Origin: Pectobacterium sp. A5351
GTDB taxonomy: Bacteria > Pseudomonadota > Gammaproteobacteria > Enterobacterales > Enterobacteriaceae
Length of the DNA: 64,000 nt
Direction: 5' to 3'
Assembly: GCF_028335745.1 (NCBI RefSeq)
Contig: NZ_CP116477.1
Span: 124,001-188,000 of the forward strand
Below, piece by piece: positions 7,375-15,906 of the stretch. A model generated the notes under the pieces. The model was not told the origin of the DNA. It saw nothing but the letters and a program-made list of their open reading frames with translations, and made no database searches. The position numbers were made by a program, and so were the translations under genes. Every line of letters begins with the position of its first letter. Position 1 is the first letter of the stretch.

Positions 7375-8709
7375 ATGTTCAACAACACAACTCGTAAAAC
7401 ACATGCTATTCGCACCGCAGCGGCGTGTGTGGCATTCGCGCTGATGAGCGCCAGTGCGCAGGCCGCGACAGAAATTCCTTTCTGGCATTCCATGGAAGGC
7501 GAACTAGGGAAAGAAGTGAATTCTCTGGCTGACCGTTTTAACCAAGCACACAGCGATGTAAAAATTGTGCCGGTCTATAAAGGCAACTACGAGCAGAACC
7601 TGGCTGCCGGGATTGCGGCTTACCGTGCGGGGAATGCACCGGCCATTTTGCAGGTCTACGAAGTGGGTACGGCAACCATGATGGCAAGTAAAGCCATCAA
7701 GCCTGTCTATGAAGTCTTCAAAGAGTCAGGCATTAATTTCGACGAGTCGGTGTTTGTGCCGACTGTCTCCGGTTATTACACCGATGCGAAGAGCGGCCAC
7801 TTGCTGTCGCAGCCGTTTAACAGCTCCACGCCGGTGCTGTACTACAACAAAGATGCCTTCAAGAAGGCAGGGTTAGATCCCGAACAGCCACCGAAAACCT
7901 GGCAGCAAATGGCGGAGTATACCGCCAAACTGCGTGCCGCTGGGATGAAGTGCGGCTACGCCAGCGGCTGGCAGGGCTGGATTCAGATTGAAAACTTCAG
8001 TGCCTGGCACGGTCTGCCGGTTGCCAGCAAAAATAACGGTTTTGACGGCACTGATGCCGTACTGGAATTCAACAAGCCGACGCAGGTTAAGCACATTCAG
8101 TTGTTGCAGGACATGAACAAGAAGGGTGACTTCACCTATTTCGGGCGTAAGGATGAGCCGACCGAGAAATTCTATAACGGCGACTGCGCCATCACGACCG
8201 CTTCTTCCGGTTCGCTGGCGAACATTCGCGAACACGCCAAGTTCAATTACGGTGTCGGCATGATGCCGTATGACGCTGATGTGAAAGGCGCACCGCAAAA
8301 CGCCATTATCGGCGGAGCCAGCCTGTGGGTGATGGGCGGCAAAGATGCCGCGACCTACAAAGGCGTCGCTGAGTTTATGACGTTCCTGGCTGAGCCGGAA
8401 AATGCCGCTGAATGGCACCAGAAAACCGGTTACCTGCCAATCACGACTGCGGCATATGAGCTGACGCAGAAGCAAGGCTTCTACGAGAAAAACCCAGGTA
8501 CGGATATCGCCACACGTCAGATGCTGAACAAGCCACCGTTGCCGTTCACCAAAGGTCTTCGTTTGGGCAACATGCCGCAAATCCGTACCGTGGTAGATGA
8601 AGAATTAGAAAGCGTATGGACAGGTAAGAAGACGCCTCAACAGGCGTTGGATAGCGCAGTAGAACGCGGTAACGCGCTGCTGCGTCGCTTTGAACAATCG
8701 ACGAAGTAA
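7375..8709 (+). CDS. ugpB: sn-glycerol-3-phosphate ABC transporter, binding protein UgpB
   Basis: A periplasmic solute-binding protein of about 444 aa. It captures glycerol-3-phosphate and glycerophosphocholine-type diesters for the UgpAEC importer. A Sec signal peptide, [20 protein letters not shown] through SAQA, precedes mature [12 protein letters not shown], the conserved UgpB start. The segment [20 protein letters not shown] is also characteristic. I chose ATG 7375 over an in-frame start at 7360 because AGGAGA lies just before it. It is the first gene of ugpBAECQ, behind two Pho boxes. Confidence 0.95.
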   Translation: MFNNTTRKTHAIRTAAACVAFALMSASAQAATEIPFWHSMEGELGKEVNSLADRFNQAHSDVKIVPVYKGNYEQNLAAGIAAYRAGNAPAILQVYEVGTATMMASKAIKPVYEVFKESGINFDESVFVPTVSGYYTDAKSGHLLSQPFNSSTPVLYYNKDAFKKAGLDPEQPPKTWQQMAEYTAKLRAAGMKCGYASGWQGWIQIENFSAWHGLPVASKNNGFDGTDAVLEFNKPTQVKHIQLLQDMNKKGDFTYFGRKDEPTEKFYNGDCAITTASSGSLANIREHAKFNYGVGMMPYDADVKGAPQNAIIGGASLWVMGGKDAATYKGVAEFMTFLAEPENAAEWHQKTGYLPITTAAYELTQKQGFYEKNPGTDIATRQMLNKPPLPFTKGLRLGNMPQIRTVVDEELESVWTGKKTPQQALDSAVERGNALLRRFEQSTK

Positions 8710-8781
8710 TACGCTTCTGTTGAGTAATACCGGGCCGAAGGGAATCGGCCTGTTTCTTTTCTGTTTGCAATGAGTTACCGC

Positions 8782-9669
8782 ATGACATCATCCCGCCCCG
8801 TTTTTCGTCGTAGTTGGTTGCCCTATGTTCTGGTGTTGCCTCAACTGCTGATTACCGTGATTTTCTTTATCTGGCCAGCCGGTCAGGCGCTGTGGTATTC
8901 GGTACAGAATCTGGATCCGTTTGGGTTATCCAGCGAGTTCGTCGGTATGGAAAACTTCAGGCAACTGTTCAATAACCCTTACTACCTCGATTCGTTTTAC
9001 ACCACGCTGATATTCAGCTTTCTGGTAGCCGGGTTTGGCATGCTGATTTCACTCTTTCTGGCCGCGCTGGTGGACTATGTGATCCGTGCCAGCCGCCTGT
9101 ACCAGACGTTGATCATCCTGCCGTATGCCGTGGCCCCCGCCGTTGCTGCCGTATTGTGGATGTTCCTGTTTAATCCCGGTCTGGGGCTGATCACCCATTT
9201 TCTTGGGCTGCTGGGCTATACGTGGAACCATGCGCAGCACAGCGGTCAGGCGATGTTTTTGGTGGTATTGGCATCGGTCTGGAAGCAGATTAGCTATAAC
9301 TTCCTGTTCTTTCTTGCGGCGCTGCAATCGATCCCTCGTTCATTAGTCGAAGCGGGCGCGATTGATGGCGCAGGCCCGGTACGGCGCTTCTTCAATTTGG
9401 TGTTGCCGATGATCTCACCGGTGAGCTTCTTCCTGTTGGTGGTCAATCTGGTATACGCCTTTTTCGATACCTTCCCGATTATCGATGCTGCGACGGCCGG
9501 TGGGCCAGTGCAGTCGACGACCACGCTGATCTACAAAATTTATCGTGAGGGCTTCGCGGGGCTGGATTTGTCCAGTTCGGCAGCGCAGTCGGTGGTACTG
9601 ATGATGCTGGTTATCGGGCTGACCATTATTCAGTTCCGTTTTGTTGAACGGAAGGTGAACTATCAATGA
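8782..9669 (+). CDS. ugpA: G3P ABC transporter permease UgpA
   Basis: A 295-aa inner-membrane permease, the same length as in E. coli when started at the second ATG ([20 protein letters not shown]). There are six predicted membrane helices. The EAA loop is [20 protein letters not shown], which docks the UgpC ATPase. It follows ugpB by about 70 bp, and UgpA pairs with UgpE to form the channel. An in-frame ATG at 8770 would add four residues and has no better ribosome-binding site. Confidence 0.93.
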   Translation: MTSSRPVFRRSWLPYVLVLPQLLITVIFFIWPAGQALWYSVQNLDPFGLSSEFVGMENFRQLFNNPYYLDSFYTTLIFSFLVAGFGMLISLFLAALVDYVIRASRLYQTLIILPYAVAPAVAAVLWMFLFNPGLGLITHFLGLLGYTWNHAQHSGQAMFLVVLASVWKQISYNFLFFLAALQSIPRSLVEAGAIDGAGPVRRFFNLVLPMISPVSFFLLVVNLVYAFFDTFPIIDAATAGGPVQSTTTLIYKIYREGFAGLDLSSSAAQSVVLMMLVIGLTIIQFRFVERKVNYQ

Positions 9670-9696
9670 AGGTGAATCTACTAAGGTCAACGGCCA

Positions 9697-10542
9697 ATGA
9701 TTGAGAATCGTCGCGGGTTAACTATTTTCAGCCACGTCATGCTGATCGTCGGCATCCTCGCCGTACTGTTTCCGCTGTATGTGGGGGTTGTGGCCGCCAC
9801 GCTGGATAACCAGGAAGTCTTTCAGGTGCCGATGACGCTCATCCCCGGTTCTCACCTGTGGGAAAACCTGCGTTATATCTGGCTGCACGGTGCGGGCAAC
9901 AACACTACGCCGTTCGGGTTGATGCTGCTCAACAGCTTTGTGATAGCACTAGCGATTACGGTAGGCAAAATCACCGTCTCGATCCTGTCCGCTTACGCCA
10001 TCGTCTATTTCCGTTTTCCGCTGCGTAACCTGTTCTTCTGGATGATTTTCCTGACACTGATGCTGCCGGTGGAAGTGCGTATTTTCCCGACGGTGGAAGT
10101 GATCGCGCGGCTGGACATGATGGACAGCTACACCGGTTTAACCCTGCCTTTGATGGCCTCGGCGACCGCCACTTTCCTGTTCCGTCAGTTTTTTATGACG
10201 CTGCCGGATGAATTGATGGAAGCGGCGCGTATCGACGGTGCCAGCCCGATGCGTTTCTTCTTCGATATGGTTTTACCGCTGTCGAAGACCAATCTGGCGG
10301 CGCTGTTCGTGATCACATTCATCTACGGCTGGAACCAGTACCTGTGGCCGCTGCTGATTGTCAGCGATGCCAATCTGGGTACTGCGGTCGCCGGGATTAA
10401 AAGCATGATTGCCTCCGGCGATGGGGCGACCCAGTGGAATCAAGTGATGGCTGCCATGCTGCTGACCATGCTACCGCCGCTACTGGTGGTGCTACTGATG
10501 CAGCGCTGGTTCGTTCGCGGTCTGGTCGACAGCGAAAAATAA
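9697..10542 (+). CDS. ugpE: G3P ABC transporter permease UgpE
   Basis: A 281-aa MalG-type permease, second half of the Ugp channel. It starts [20 protein letters not shown], and the EAA loop [20 protein letters not shown] lies near residue 177. It ends [15 protein letters not shown]. Its length equals the E. coli protein. It sits between ugpA and ugpC, all in one direction with gaps under 30 bp. Confidence 0.95.
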   Translation: MIENRRGLTIFSHVMLIVGILAVLFPLYVGVVAATLDNQEVFQVPMTLIPGSHLWENLRYIWLHGAGNNTTPFGLMLLNSFVIALAITVGKITVSILSAYAIVYFRFPLRNLFFWMIFLTLMLPVEVRIFPTVEVIARLDMMDSYTGLTLPLMASATATFLFRQFFMTLPDELMEAARIDGASPMRFFFDMVLPLSKTNLAALFVITFIYGWNQYLWPLLIVSDANLGTAVAGIKSMIASGDGATQWNQVMAAMLLTMLPPLLVVLLMQRWFVRGLVDSEK

Positions 10543-10567
10543 ATCAAGACGAATTTCGGAAACGCTT

Positions 10568-11641
10568 ATGGCATGTTTAAAACTTCAGGCCGTCACCAAG
10601 TCTTACGATGGCAAAACACAGATTATCCAACCTATCGATCTGGACGTCGCTGATGGCGAGTTTGTGGTGATGGTGGGGCCATCGGGCTGCGGAAAATCAA
10701 CGTTGCTCCGTATGGTGGCTGGCCTTGAATGCACCACCAGCGGTGATATCTATATTGATAACCAGCGTGTCACCGATCTGGAACCGAAAGATCGCGGTAT
10801 TGCGATGGTGTTCCAGAACTATGCGCTTTATCCCCATATGAACGTGTTCGACAATATGGCTTACGGCCTGAAAATCCGTGGTTTCGGCAAGGTGCAGATT
10901 CGTGAGCGCGTAGAAGACGCGGCGCGTATTTTGGAACTGATGCCGCTGCTGCAACGCAAACCGCGTGAGCTATCGGGCGGCCAGCGTCAGCGTGTGGCGA
11001 TGGGGCGGGCGATTGTCCGTGAACCGGCGGTGTTCCTGTTCGACGAACCGCTGTCGAATCTGGATGCCAAACTGCGCGTACAGATGCGGCTGGAATTGCA
11101 GCAACTGCACCAGCGCCTGAAAACCACCAGCCTGTACGTCACACACGATCAGGTTGAAGCCATGACGCTGGCGCAGCGCGTCATCGTGATGAACAAAGGG
11201 ATCGCAGAGCAAATCGGCGCGCCAGCTGAGATTTATCGTCGTCCGGCCTCGCTGTTTGTGGCCAGCTTTATTGGTTCACCCGCTATGAACCTGTGGTCAG
11301 GGCGTATTAGCGATGATGGCTGCCGCTTTGAAATCGGCGGTGACATCGCGCTGGCACTACCTGAGCCGAAGCCGCAGTGGCGTGGTAAGGCATTGACGCT
11401 GGGGGTAAGACCGGAGCATATTCAGTTGGCGGCGCGCGAAACCGACGGCATTCCGCTACAGATCGACACACTCGAACTGCTGGGGGCAGATAACTTAGCG
11501 CACGGCAAGTGGGGCGGACAAAACATCATCGCGAGGCTCTCTTATGAGCACTGTCCCTCCATCGGTTCGACGCTTTGGCTGCATTTACCGACCTCATCAT
11601 GGCACCTGTTTGATTCGCAAAGCGGATTACGGATGAAATAA
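10568..11641 (+). CDS. ugpC: G3P ABC transporter ATPase UgpC
   Basis: A 357-aa ATPase of the MalK/UgpC type. Walker A is GPSGCGKST (about residues 37-45), the signature [16 protein letters not shown] lies near 135, Walker B is [13 protein letters not shown], and the switch is [11 protein letters not shown]-terminal TOBE/regulatory domain (from about residue 240) could bind regulatory ligands, as in MalK. The TAATG stop/start overlap with ugpQ shows translational coupling. Confidence 0.95.
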   Translation: MACLKLQAVTKSYDGKTQIIQPIDLDVADGEFVVMVGPSGCGKSTLLRMVAGLECTTSGDIYIDNQRVTDLEPKDRGIAMVFQNYALYPHMNVFDNMAYGLKIRGFGKVQIRERVEDAARILELMPLLQRKPRELSGGQRQRVAMGRAIVREPAVFLFDEPLSNLDAKLRVQMRLELQQLHQRLKTTSLYVTHDQVEAMTLAQRVIVMNKGIAEQIGAPAEIYRRPASLFVASFIGSPAMNLWSGRISDDGCRFEIGGDIALALPEPKPQWRGKALTLGVRPEHIQLAARETDGIPLQIDTLELLGADNLAHGKWGGQNIIARLSYEHCPSIGSTLWLHLPTSSWHLFDSQSGLRMK

Positions 11642-12390
11642 TGGAAACAATCTGGCCTTACCCGAGCATTGTCGCCCATCGCGGCGGTGGTTCACTGGCA
11701 CCGGAAAACACGCTGGCGGCGATTGATGTCGGTGCCAGCCTCGGTCACAAGATGATCGAATTTGACGCCAAGCTGTCGCATGACGGTCAGATTTTCCTCC
11801 TACACGACGACACGCTTGAGCGTACCAGCAACGGCTGGGGTATTGCAGGCGAACTGCCGTGGGACAAATTGGTCGGGCTGGATGTCGGTGGCTGGTACGG
11901 TCATCAATTTGTCGGTGAACGCCTGCCGCTACTATCGGAAGTCGCAAAACGTTGTGCACAGTATGGGATGGCGGCCAACATTGAGATTAAACCTACCACC
12001 GGATATGAAACCGAAACCGGACGGGTGATTGCACTGGCGTCGCGCCAGTTGTGGGCCGATCACCCGGTAGCACCGTTGCTGTCCTCGTTCTCTATCGAAG
12101 CCCTCGAGGCGGCGCAGAAGACTGTACCGGAACTCCCGCGCGGGCTGTTGCTGGATGAGTGGGAAGAGGACTGGCTGACATTAACGCAGCGTCTGGGGTG
12201 TGTGTCCATTCACCTGAATCACAAACTGCTGACGGCAGAACGCGTCGCGGCGCTGAAAGCCGCGGGTTTACGCATTCTGGTTTATACCGTCAACCAACCT
12301 GATCGCGCGCAAACTTTGCTGGATTGGGGCGTTGACTGCATCTGTACTGACCGGATAGATTTAATTGGGGCTAACTTCGCGACCGGCTGA
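11641..12390 (+). CDS. ugpQ: Glycerophosphodiester phosphodiesterase UgpQ
   Basis: A 249-aa cytoplasmic GDPD-family enzyme with no signal peptide. It hydrolyses glycerophosphodiesters to glycerol-3-phosphate and an alcohol. The catalytic motif [16 protein letters not shown] is at residues about 13-28. The metal-binding [10 protein letters not shown] and the second histidine in [13 protein letters not shown] follow. It overlaps ugpC by one base. Last gene of the operon, it lets imported phosphodiesters serve as phosphate sources. Confidence 0.94.
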   Translation: METIWPYPSIVAHRGGGSLAPENTLAAIDVGASLGHKMIEFDAKLSHDGQIFLLHDDTLERTSNGWGIAGELPWDKLVGLDVGGWYGHQFVGERLPLLSEVAKRCAQYGMAANIEIKPTTGYETETGRVIALASRQLWADHPVAPLLSSFSIEALEAAQKTVPELPRGLLLDEWEEDWLTLTQRLGCVSIHLNHKLLTAERVAALKAAGLRILVYTVNQPDRAQTLLDWGVDCICTDRIDLIGANFATG

Positions 12391-12402
12391 GGTCTGCCTC
12401 TA

Positions 12403-12665
12403 TACCCGTCATACTTCAAGCTGCTTGTGCGTTGGCTTCCCTTGTTCACCCCAGTCACTTACCTGAGTAAGCTCTTGGGGATGAAATGAGAGACATCCTG
12501 TCTCTCACCGAAGGCCAGCCGTTGGCTGATCAAATTCGTTCCTGACGAATTTGTCACGCGGTTGCCGCATGACAAGGCCATAAATGGGCCTTGCCCTAAA
12601 GGGTCAACGCATAGCGTTGTTCAAAACGCTAACGTTTTGTCACGCAACTCGAATTATTTAGGGTA
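12403..12665. repeat. ERIC element with a right-arm insert
   Basis: The core CACCCCAGTCACTTACCTGA followed by GTAAGCTC and the ends TACCCGTCATACTTCAAG and CTCGAATTATTTAGGGTA identify an ERIC/IRU element. The usual right-arm sequence (about 12482-12644) is replaced by roughly 160 bp built from successive short hairpins, for example GAGAGACATCCTGTCTCTC, AAATTCG/CGAATTT, AAGGCC/GGCCTT and AAAACG/CGTTTT. It fills the ugpQ to AEC transporter gap and ends 60 bp before the latter's start. Confidence 0.85.
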
Positions 12666-12724
12666 TATCTCCGTAATAACGGATCCCCTTTCTGACTTGG
12701 TGCCGGTAATAAGGAAGTGGCTTC

Positions 12725-13681
12725 ATGCCCGCATTTATTGTTTCGCTTTGGCACCAGATTTTTCTGTCGTTACCCCTCTTTGTTCTCATCGCGCTCGGCT
12801 ATAGCCTGATTCGCTACGGTAAATGGCCAACCACCGTGACCGACGGTATGACGCGTTTTGTCTTCTCCGTCGCCATGCCCGCGATGCTGTTCCGCCTGAT
12901 GTCGGATTTTTCCAAACGTCCGGTGGTGGATGCCCGACTGCTGATCGCTTTTTTCGGCGGCTGCCTGCTGGTGTTTATCTTAGGGCGGATCGTGGCGCGT
13001 AAGATCTTCCATCTTGATGGCGTCTCCGGCTCGTTGTTTGCACTGAGTGGCATCTTCTCCAACAACGTGATGCTGGGGCTGCCGATTGCGACGCTGATGC
13101 TGGGCGAAGAGGCGATCCCATCGGTTGCGCTGGTCGTGGTGTTTAACGGGCTTATTTTGTGGACACTGGTGACGGTGTCGGTGGAATGGGCGCGTAACGG
13201 GGCGTTGTCGCTACAGGGGTTTACCAAAACCGCGTTGGGCGTGCTGAAGAACCCGCTGATTATCGGCATTCTGTCCGGTACGGCGTTCAGCCTGACGGGA
13301 TTACCGCTGCCGTCTTATGTCGATCAGCCGCTTTCCATGCTGGGACAGATTGCCGCGCCGCTGTCGCTGGTGGCGCTGGGAATGGGGCTGGCGGAATACC
13401 GCGTGCGCGATGGCTGGCAGATTAGCACGGCAATTTGCACGATCAAGCTGCTGGTGCAGCCGCTGGTGATCTGGGGAATTGCGATTGCACTCGGTCTGCC
13501 GGAAATGGAAACGCGTGCGGTTGTGCTGCTGGGGTCGATGGCGGTGGGCGTCAACGTCTATCTGATGTCGCGCCAGTTCGATGTGCTGGGCGGCCCGGTG
13601 GCATCCAGCCTGCTGCTCTCCACGGCGATGGCGGCATTAACCACGCCGTTGATTCTGACGCTGATGGGTGTGCGGTTATAG
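12725..13681 (+). CDS. AEC (auxin efflux carrier) family transporter
   Basis: A 318-aa inner-membrane protein with about ten hydrophobic segments. AEC family traits are the N-terminal half VLIALGYSLIRYGKWP and FVFSVAMPAMLFRLMSDFSK, plus the conserved FSNNVMLGLPIATLMLGEEA segment. Members export or exchange organic acids such as malate or malonate; the name does not imply auxin. AGGAAG lies ten bases before the ATG. No linked enzyme reveals the substrate. It follows the ERIC element after ugpQ and is probably a separate unit. Confidence 0.8.
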   Translation: MPAFIVSLWHQIFLSLPLFVLIALGYSLIRYGKWPTTVTDGMTRFVFSVAMPAMLFRLMSDFSKRPVVDARLLIAFFGGCLLVFILGRIVARKIFHLDGVSGSLFALSGIFSNNVMLGLPIATLMLGEEAIPSVALVVVFNGLILWTLVTVSVEWARNGALSLQGFTKTALGVLKNPLIIGILSGTAFSLTGLPLPSYVDQPLSMLGQIAAPLSLVALGMGLAEYRVRDGWQISTAICTIKLLVQPLVIWGIAIALGLPEMETRAVVLLGSMAVGVNVYLMSRQFDVLGGPVASSLLLSTAMAALTTPLILTLMGVRL

Positions 13682-13737
13682 TTAGCCACGCTTGGCTAGG
13701 AAGCCTGTGGTTAGGCATTCTGTTAGTGTTATGTAAT

Positions 13738-13991
13738 GTTTCGTGCGCGTTTGTTCTCGTGGTTTTCTGCAACCGTTGTCGTATGCGCCCGACACGGTGC
13801 GGCTCAATCGCCGCCGCCCCGTGACCCCCGGCTTTTCGCGGGGAATCACGCCGCTTTGCGGTACCTTCGGTGTTCATGCCCGCAACCCGGACCGCCTGTG
13901 ACGCGCTCCCGGCGCGGCACAGGCTTTCGCGGTGTCCATACCGCTCATCCGGCGGTCATGCCCACCTCAGCGTAATTCTTTACGCGCGTAA
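13738..13991. repeat. 254-bp structured GC-rich repeat, copy 1
   Basis: It is homologous over its whole length to 24749-25002, which is also 254 bp. Both start GTTTCGTGCGCG and end TTTACGC...TAA. Hairpins here are CACGG..GCGG/CCGC..CCGTG (13793-13823), CCGC/GCGG, and a long hairpin at 13894-13924 with arms GCCTGTG/CACAGGC and CGCGC/GCGCG around a TCCCG loop. Arm sequences differ from copy 2 but stay paired. It fills most of the gap between the AEC gene and yhhA. I see no convincing ORF in it. Confidence 0.8.
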
Positions 13992-14024
13992 GATAATAAA
14001 AAACCAAAAGAGCAGACCCGTTGG

Positions 14025-14321
14025 TCAGGGGTTCTGTTGAATTGGCGGCGGCGGCGTGGTTCTCTGCGACCGCTCCAAATCTTTCTGTAGCTGCTGCTGA
14101 CGTTGTTGATTCAACTGTTGATTACGCTGCTGGAGCTGCTGATTCAGTTGCTGTTGCTGCAATTTCTGGCTCTGCTGCATAGTCTGCTGCAACTGTTTCT
14201 GGCTGCTGATGCCGTTCTCAAACTGCTGTTGAGGTGTGGGCGCTTGTGTCGTGTTGGCGCTTGCCACAAACGGCAGGCCGAGCAGCACAGCACAGGCGAA
14301 TAGTGTCTTAGGGTGTTTCAT
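14025..14321 (-). CDS. yhhA: DUF2756 family protein YhhA, Gln-rich, exported
   Basis: A 98-aa protein when started at the internal ATG, which gives a signal peptide MKHPKTLFACAVLLGLPFVA ending in SANT and has GGAGG just upstream. The mature part is low complexity: about 60 residues rich in glutamine, with repeated QLQQ and LNQQ units, ending TTPPPPIQQNP. E. coli carries yhhA next to ugpQ, and this gene is also near ugpQ, which supports the name. Function is unknown; a periplasmic location is inferred. Confidence 0.75.
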   Translation of the reverse strand: MKHPKTLFACAVLLGLPFVASANTTQAPTPQQQFENGISSQKQLQQTMQQSQKLQQQQLNQQLQQRNQQLNQQRQQQLQKDLERSQRTTPPPPIQQNP

Positions 14322-14374
14322 TAAACCTCCACACAAGCCTTCGGCCTGTAGATAAGCCATTTGCGAAACGAAAA

Positions 14375-14479
14375 CGGCAATAATGAGATAGAAGAGTAAA
14401 GCGTTTGCGCCATGGATGGCGCAATCCGAGCGTACAGGGATGTATTTACAGCGTCTTTACGATCTATCCATTATCGCCG
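14375..14479. repeat. 105-bp inverted-repeat element, copy 1
   Basis: It matches 37932-38036, also 105 bp, at high identity. The ends are imperfect inverted repeats: CGGCAATAATGAGATAGAAG on the left against CGGCGATAATGGATAGATCG on the right arm read in reverse. A perfect central hairpin, TGCGCCATGGATGGCGCA, lies at 14406-14423. It sits between yhhA and trmL and may form part of either leader. It resembles a non-coding MITE-like or palindromic element; no transposase is nearby. Confidence 0.8.
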
Positions 14480-14630
14480 CTCGAATGCCTTCATCTGTAA
14501 GGTCAAGTGTAATCGCTGTGGGTGAAAACGTCGTGCAGAGTAATCCGCATTCCGGCGTACAGGTTTTGGGTTGCCCTGTGGGAATGCGTTATACTGCGGC
14601 GGAATTTTCCTTCGTGGTTGATGTTATCTC

Positions 14631-15095
14631 ATGTTCCATATCGCGCTCTATGAGCCTCAAATTGCACCGAACACCGGCAATATTATCCGACTGGTGGCTA
14701 ACAACGGCTGTACGCTTCATTTAATTGAACCGCTGGGGTTTGATTTTGAAGAGAAAAAACTGCGCCGTGCGGGGCTGGATTATCACGATCTGGCGAGCGT
14801 CAGCCGTCATAAAAATTATCAGGATTTTCTGGCCGCGGTTCCGGGTAAACGCATCTTCGCCTGTACCACCAAAGGCAGCCGTCCTTATGATCAGCCGAGC
14901 TACCAGCCCGGTGACGTATTGCTGTTTGGATCGGAAACGTCCGGTCTGCCGGATGAGATTCGCAATGGCTTCGAGCCAGATTTTCGTATCCGCATTCCCA
15001 TGCAGTCGAATAACCGTAGCCTGAACCTGTCCAATGCGGTGGCGATCATCAGCTATGAAGCCTGGCGGCAAAATGGCTTCGGCGGCTGCCTGTAG
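14631..15095 (+). CDS. trmL: tRNA (cytidine(34)-2'-O)-methyltransferase TrmL
   Basis: A 154-aa SPOUT methyltransferase. It 2'-O-methylates the wobble base of tRNA-Leu isoacceptors using S-adenosylmethionine. The three SPOUT motifs are visible: [13 protein letters not shown] near the N-terminus, [12 protein letters not shown] near residue 100, and [20 protein letters not shown] at the knot. The length is close to E. coli TrmL (157). The gene stands alone, with copy 1 of the 105-bp element upstream. Confidence 0.94.
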   Translation: MFHIALYEPQIAPNTGNIIRLVANNGCTLHLIEPLGFDFEEKKLRRAGLDYHDLASVSRHKNYQDFLAAVPGKRIFACTTKGSRPYDQPSYQPGDVLLFGSETSGLPDEIRNGFEPDFRIRIPMQSNNRSLNLSNAVAIISYEAWRQNGFGGCL

Positions 15096-15105
15096 TCACG
15101 GCTTG

Positions 15106-15906
15106 CTACAGTTTGCCGGTGGCGGATTTTTTCAGTGGCGGATTCACCAGAAACACCACTTCCCCGCGATAATACGGTGAAGTGGCAAGGCGCTGCTGCC
15201 ACTGCGGTTCCCACTTGCCGTTTTGTACCAATCCCACCCGGAAAGGCAGAGCCAGTTTCAGCAGCGCGGGTAGGTACTCGGCGTAGTTGGTAATGGTGCT
15301 GCGCCCCTGATAGGTCTGCACCACCACTTCATCCAACTTACCCTGTAAACGGTTCAATGCCGATACATCCCCGGTTTTCGACCAGTCGAGCAGCCCGGTA
15401 ATGCTGAGCTGACAATCCTCGGGTAAACGCTCGCGCAGCTGTGTCAGAAATGCGACATAACCAGCCAACTGATAGCTTTTCGCGTCAAAATCAATCTGAA
15501 TCCCGACAACCTGATTTCCGTGGCGCTGCCACTTTTCCCGTAACTTTATCATTCGGTTCAGGTGGCGATCGGAAAGCTCCAACGTCGTCATGCGAAAAGC
15601 CAGCCAGACGCGGTTAACGCGTAGCTGGCTGGGTGGAATCCCCTGACGCAGGAAAACGACTTTGCCCTGACGGCGAGCCACTTCTCCCTGATGCAAGTAC
15701 AGCGTCTGGGCCTGATGCAGGATGGGCTGCGGTCTTACCGCCGCCCACAGCCAGAAATCCTGATAGCGCGTAGCATCAACGATGGTGGGTGCCACGTGGG
15801 TGGTTAACGGTGCCGCGTTAACGGAAGCGGCCTGCATACATAATGCAAGCAGGCCGACCAGCACGATTGACGACGTTACCAGTAATAATCGAGCTTGTCT
15901 GCCCAC
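15106..15906 (-). CDS. DUF3142 family protein, membrane-anchored or secreted
   Basis: A 266-aa protein. After a hydrophobic N-terminal segment (LLLVTSSIVLVGLLALCMQA) it has a glycoside-hydrolase-like (TIM-barrel) pattern: DFWLWAAVRPQ, VVGIQIDFDAKS and CQLSITGLLDWSKTG, as in DUF3142 proteins. The paired acidic residues in QIDFDAK fit a catalytic position, but no reaction is established. It starts 31 bp inside the end of the upstream TPR gene, so the two are co-expressed and probably work together in the envelope. Confidence 0.7.
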   Translation of the reverse strand: MGRQARLLLVTSSIVLVGLLALCMQAASVNAAPLTTHVAPTIVDATRYQDFWLWAAVRPQPILHQAQTLYLHQGEVARRQGKVVFLRQGIPPSQLRVNRVWLAFRMTTLELSDRHLNRMIKLREKWQRHGNQVVGIQIDFDAKSYQLAGYVAFLTQLRERLPEDCQLSITGLLDWSKTGDVSALNRLQGKLDEVVVQTYQGRSTITNYAEYLPALLKLALPFRVGLVQNGKWEPQWQQRLATSPYYRGEVVFLVNPPLKKSATGKL

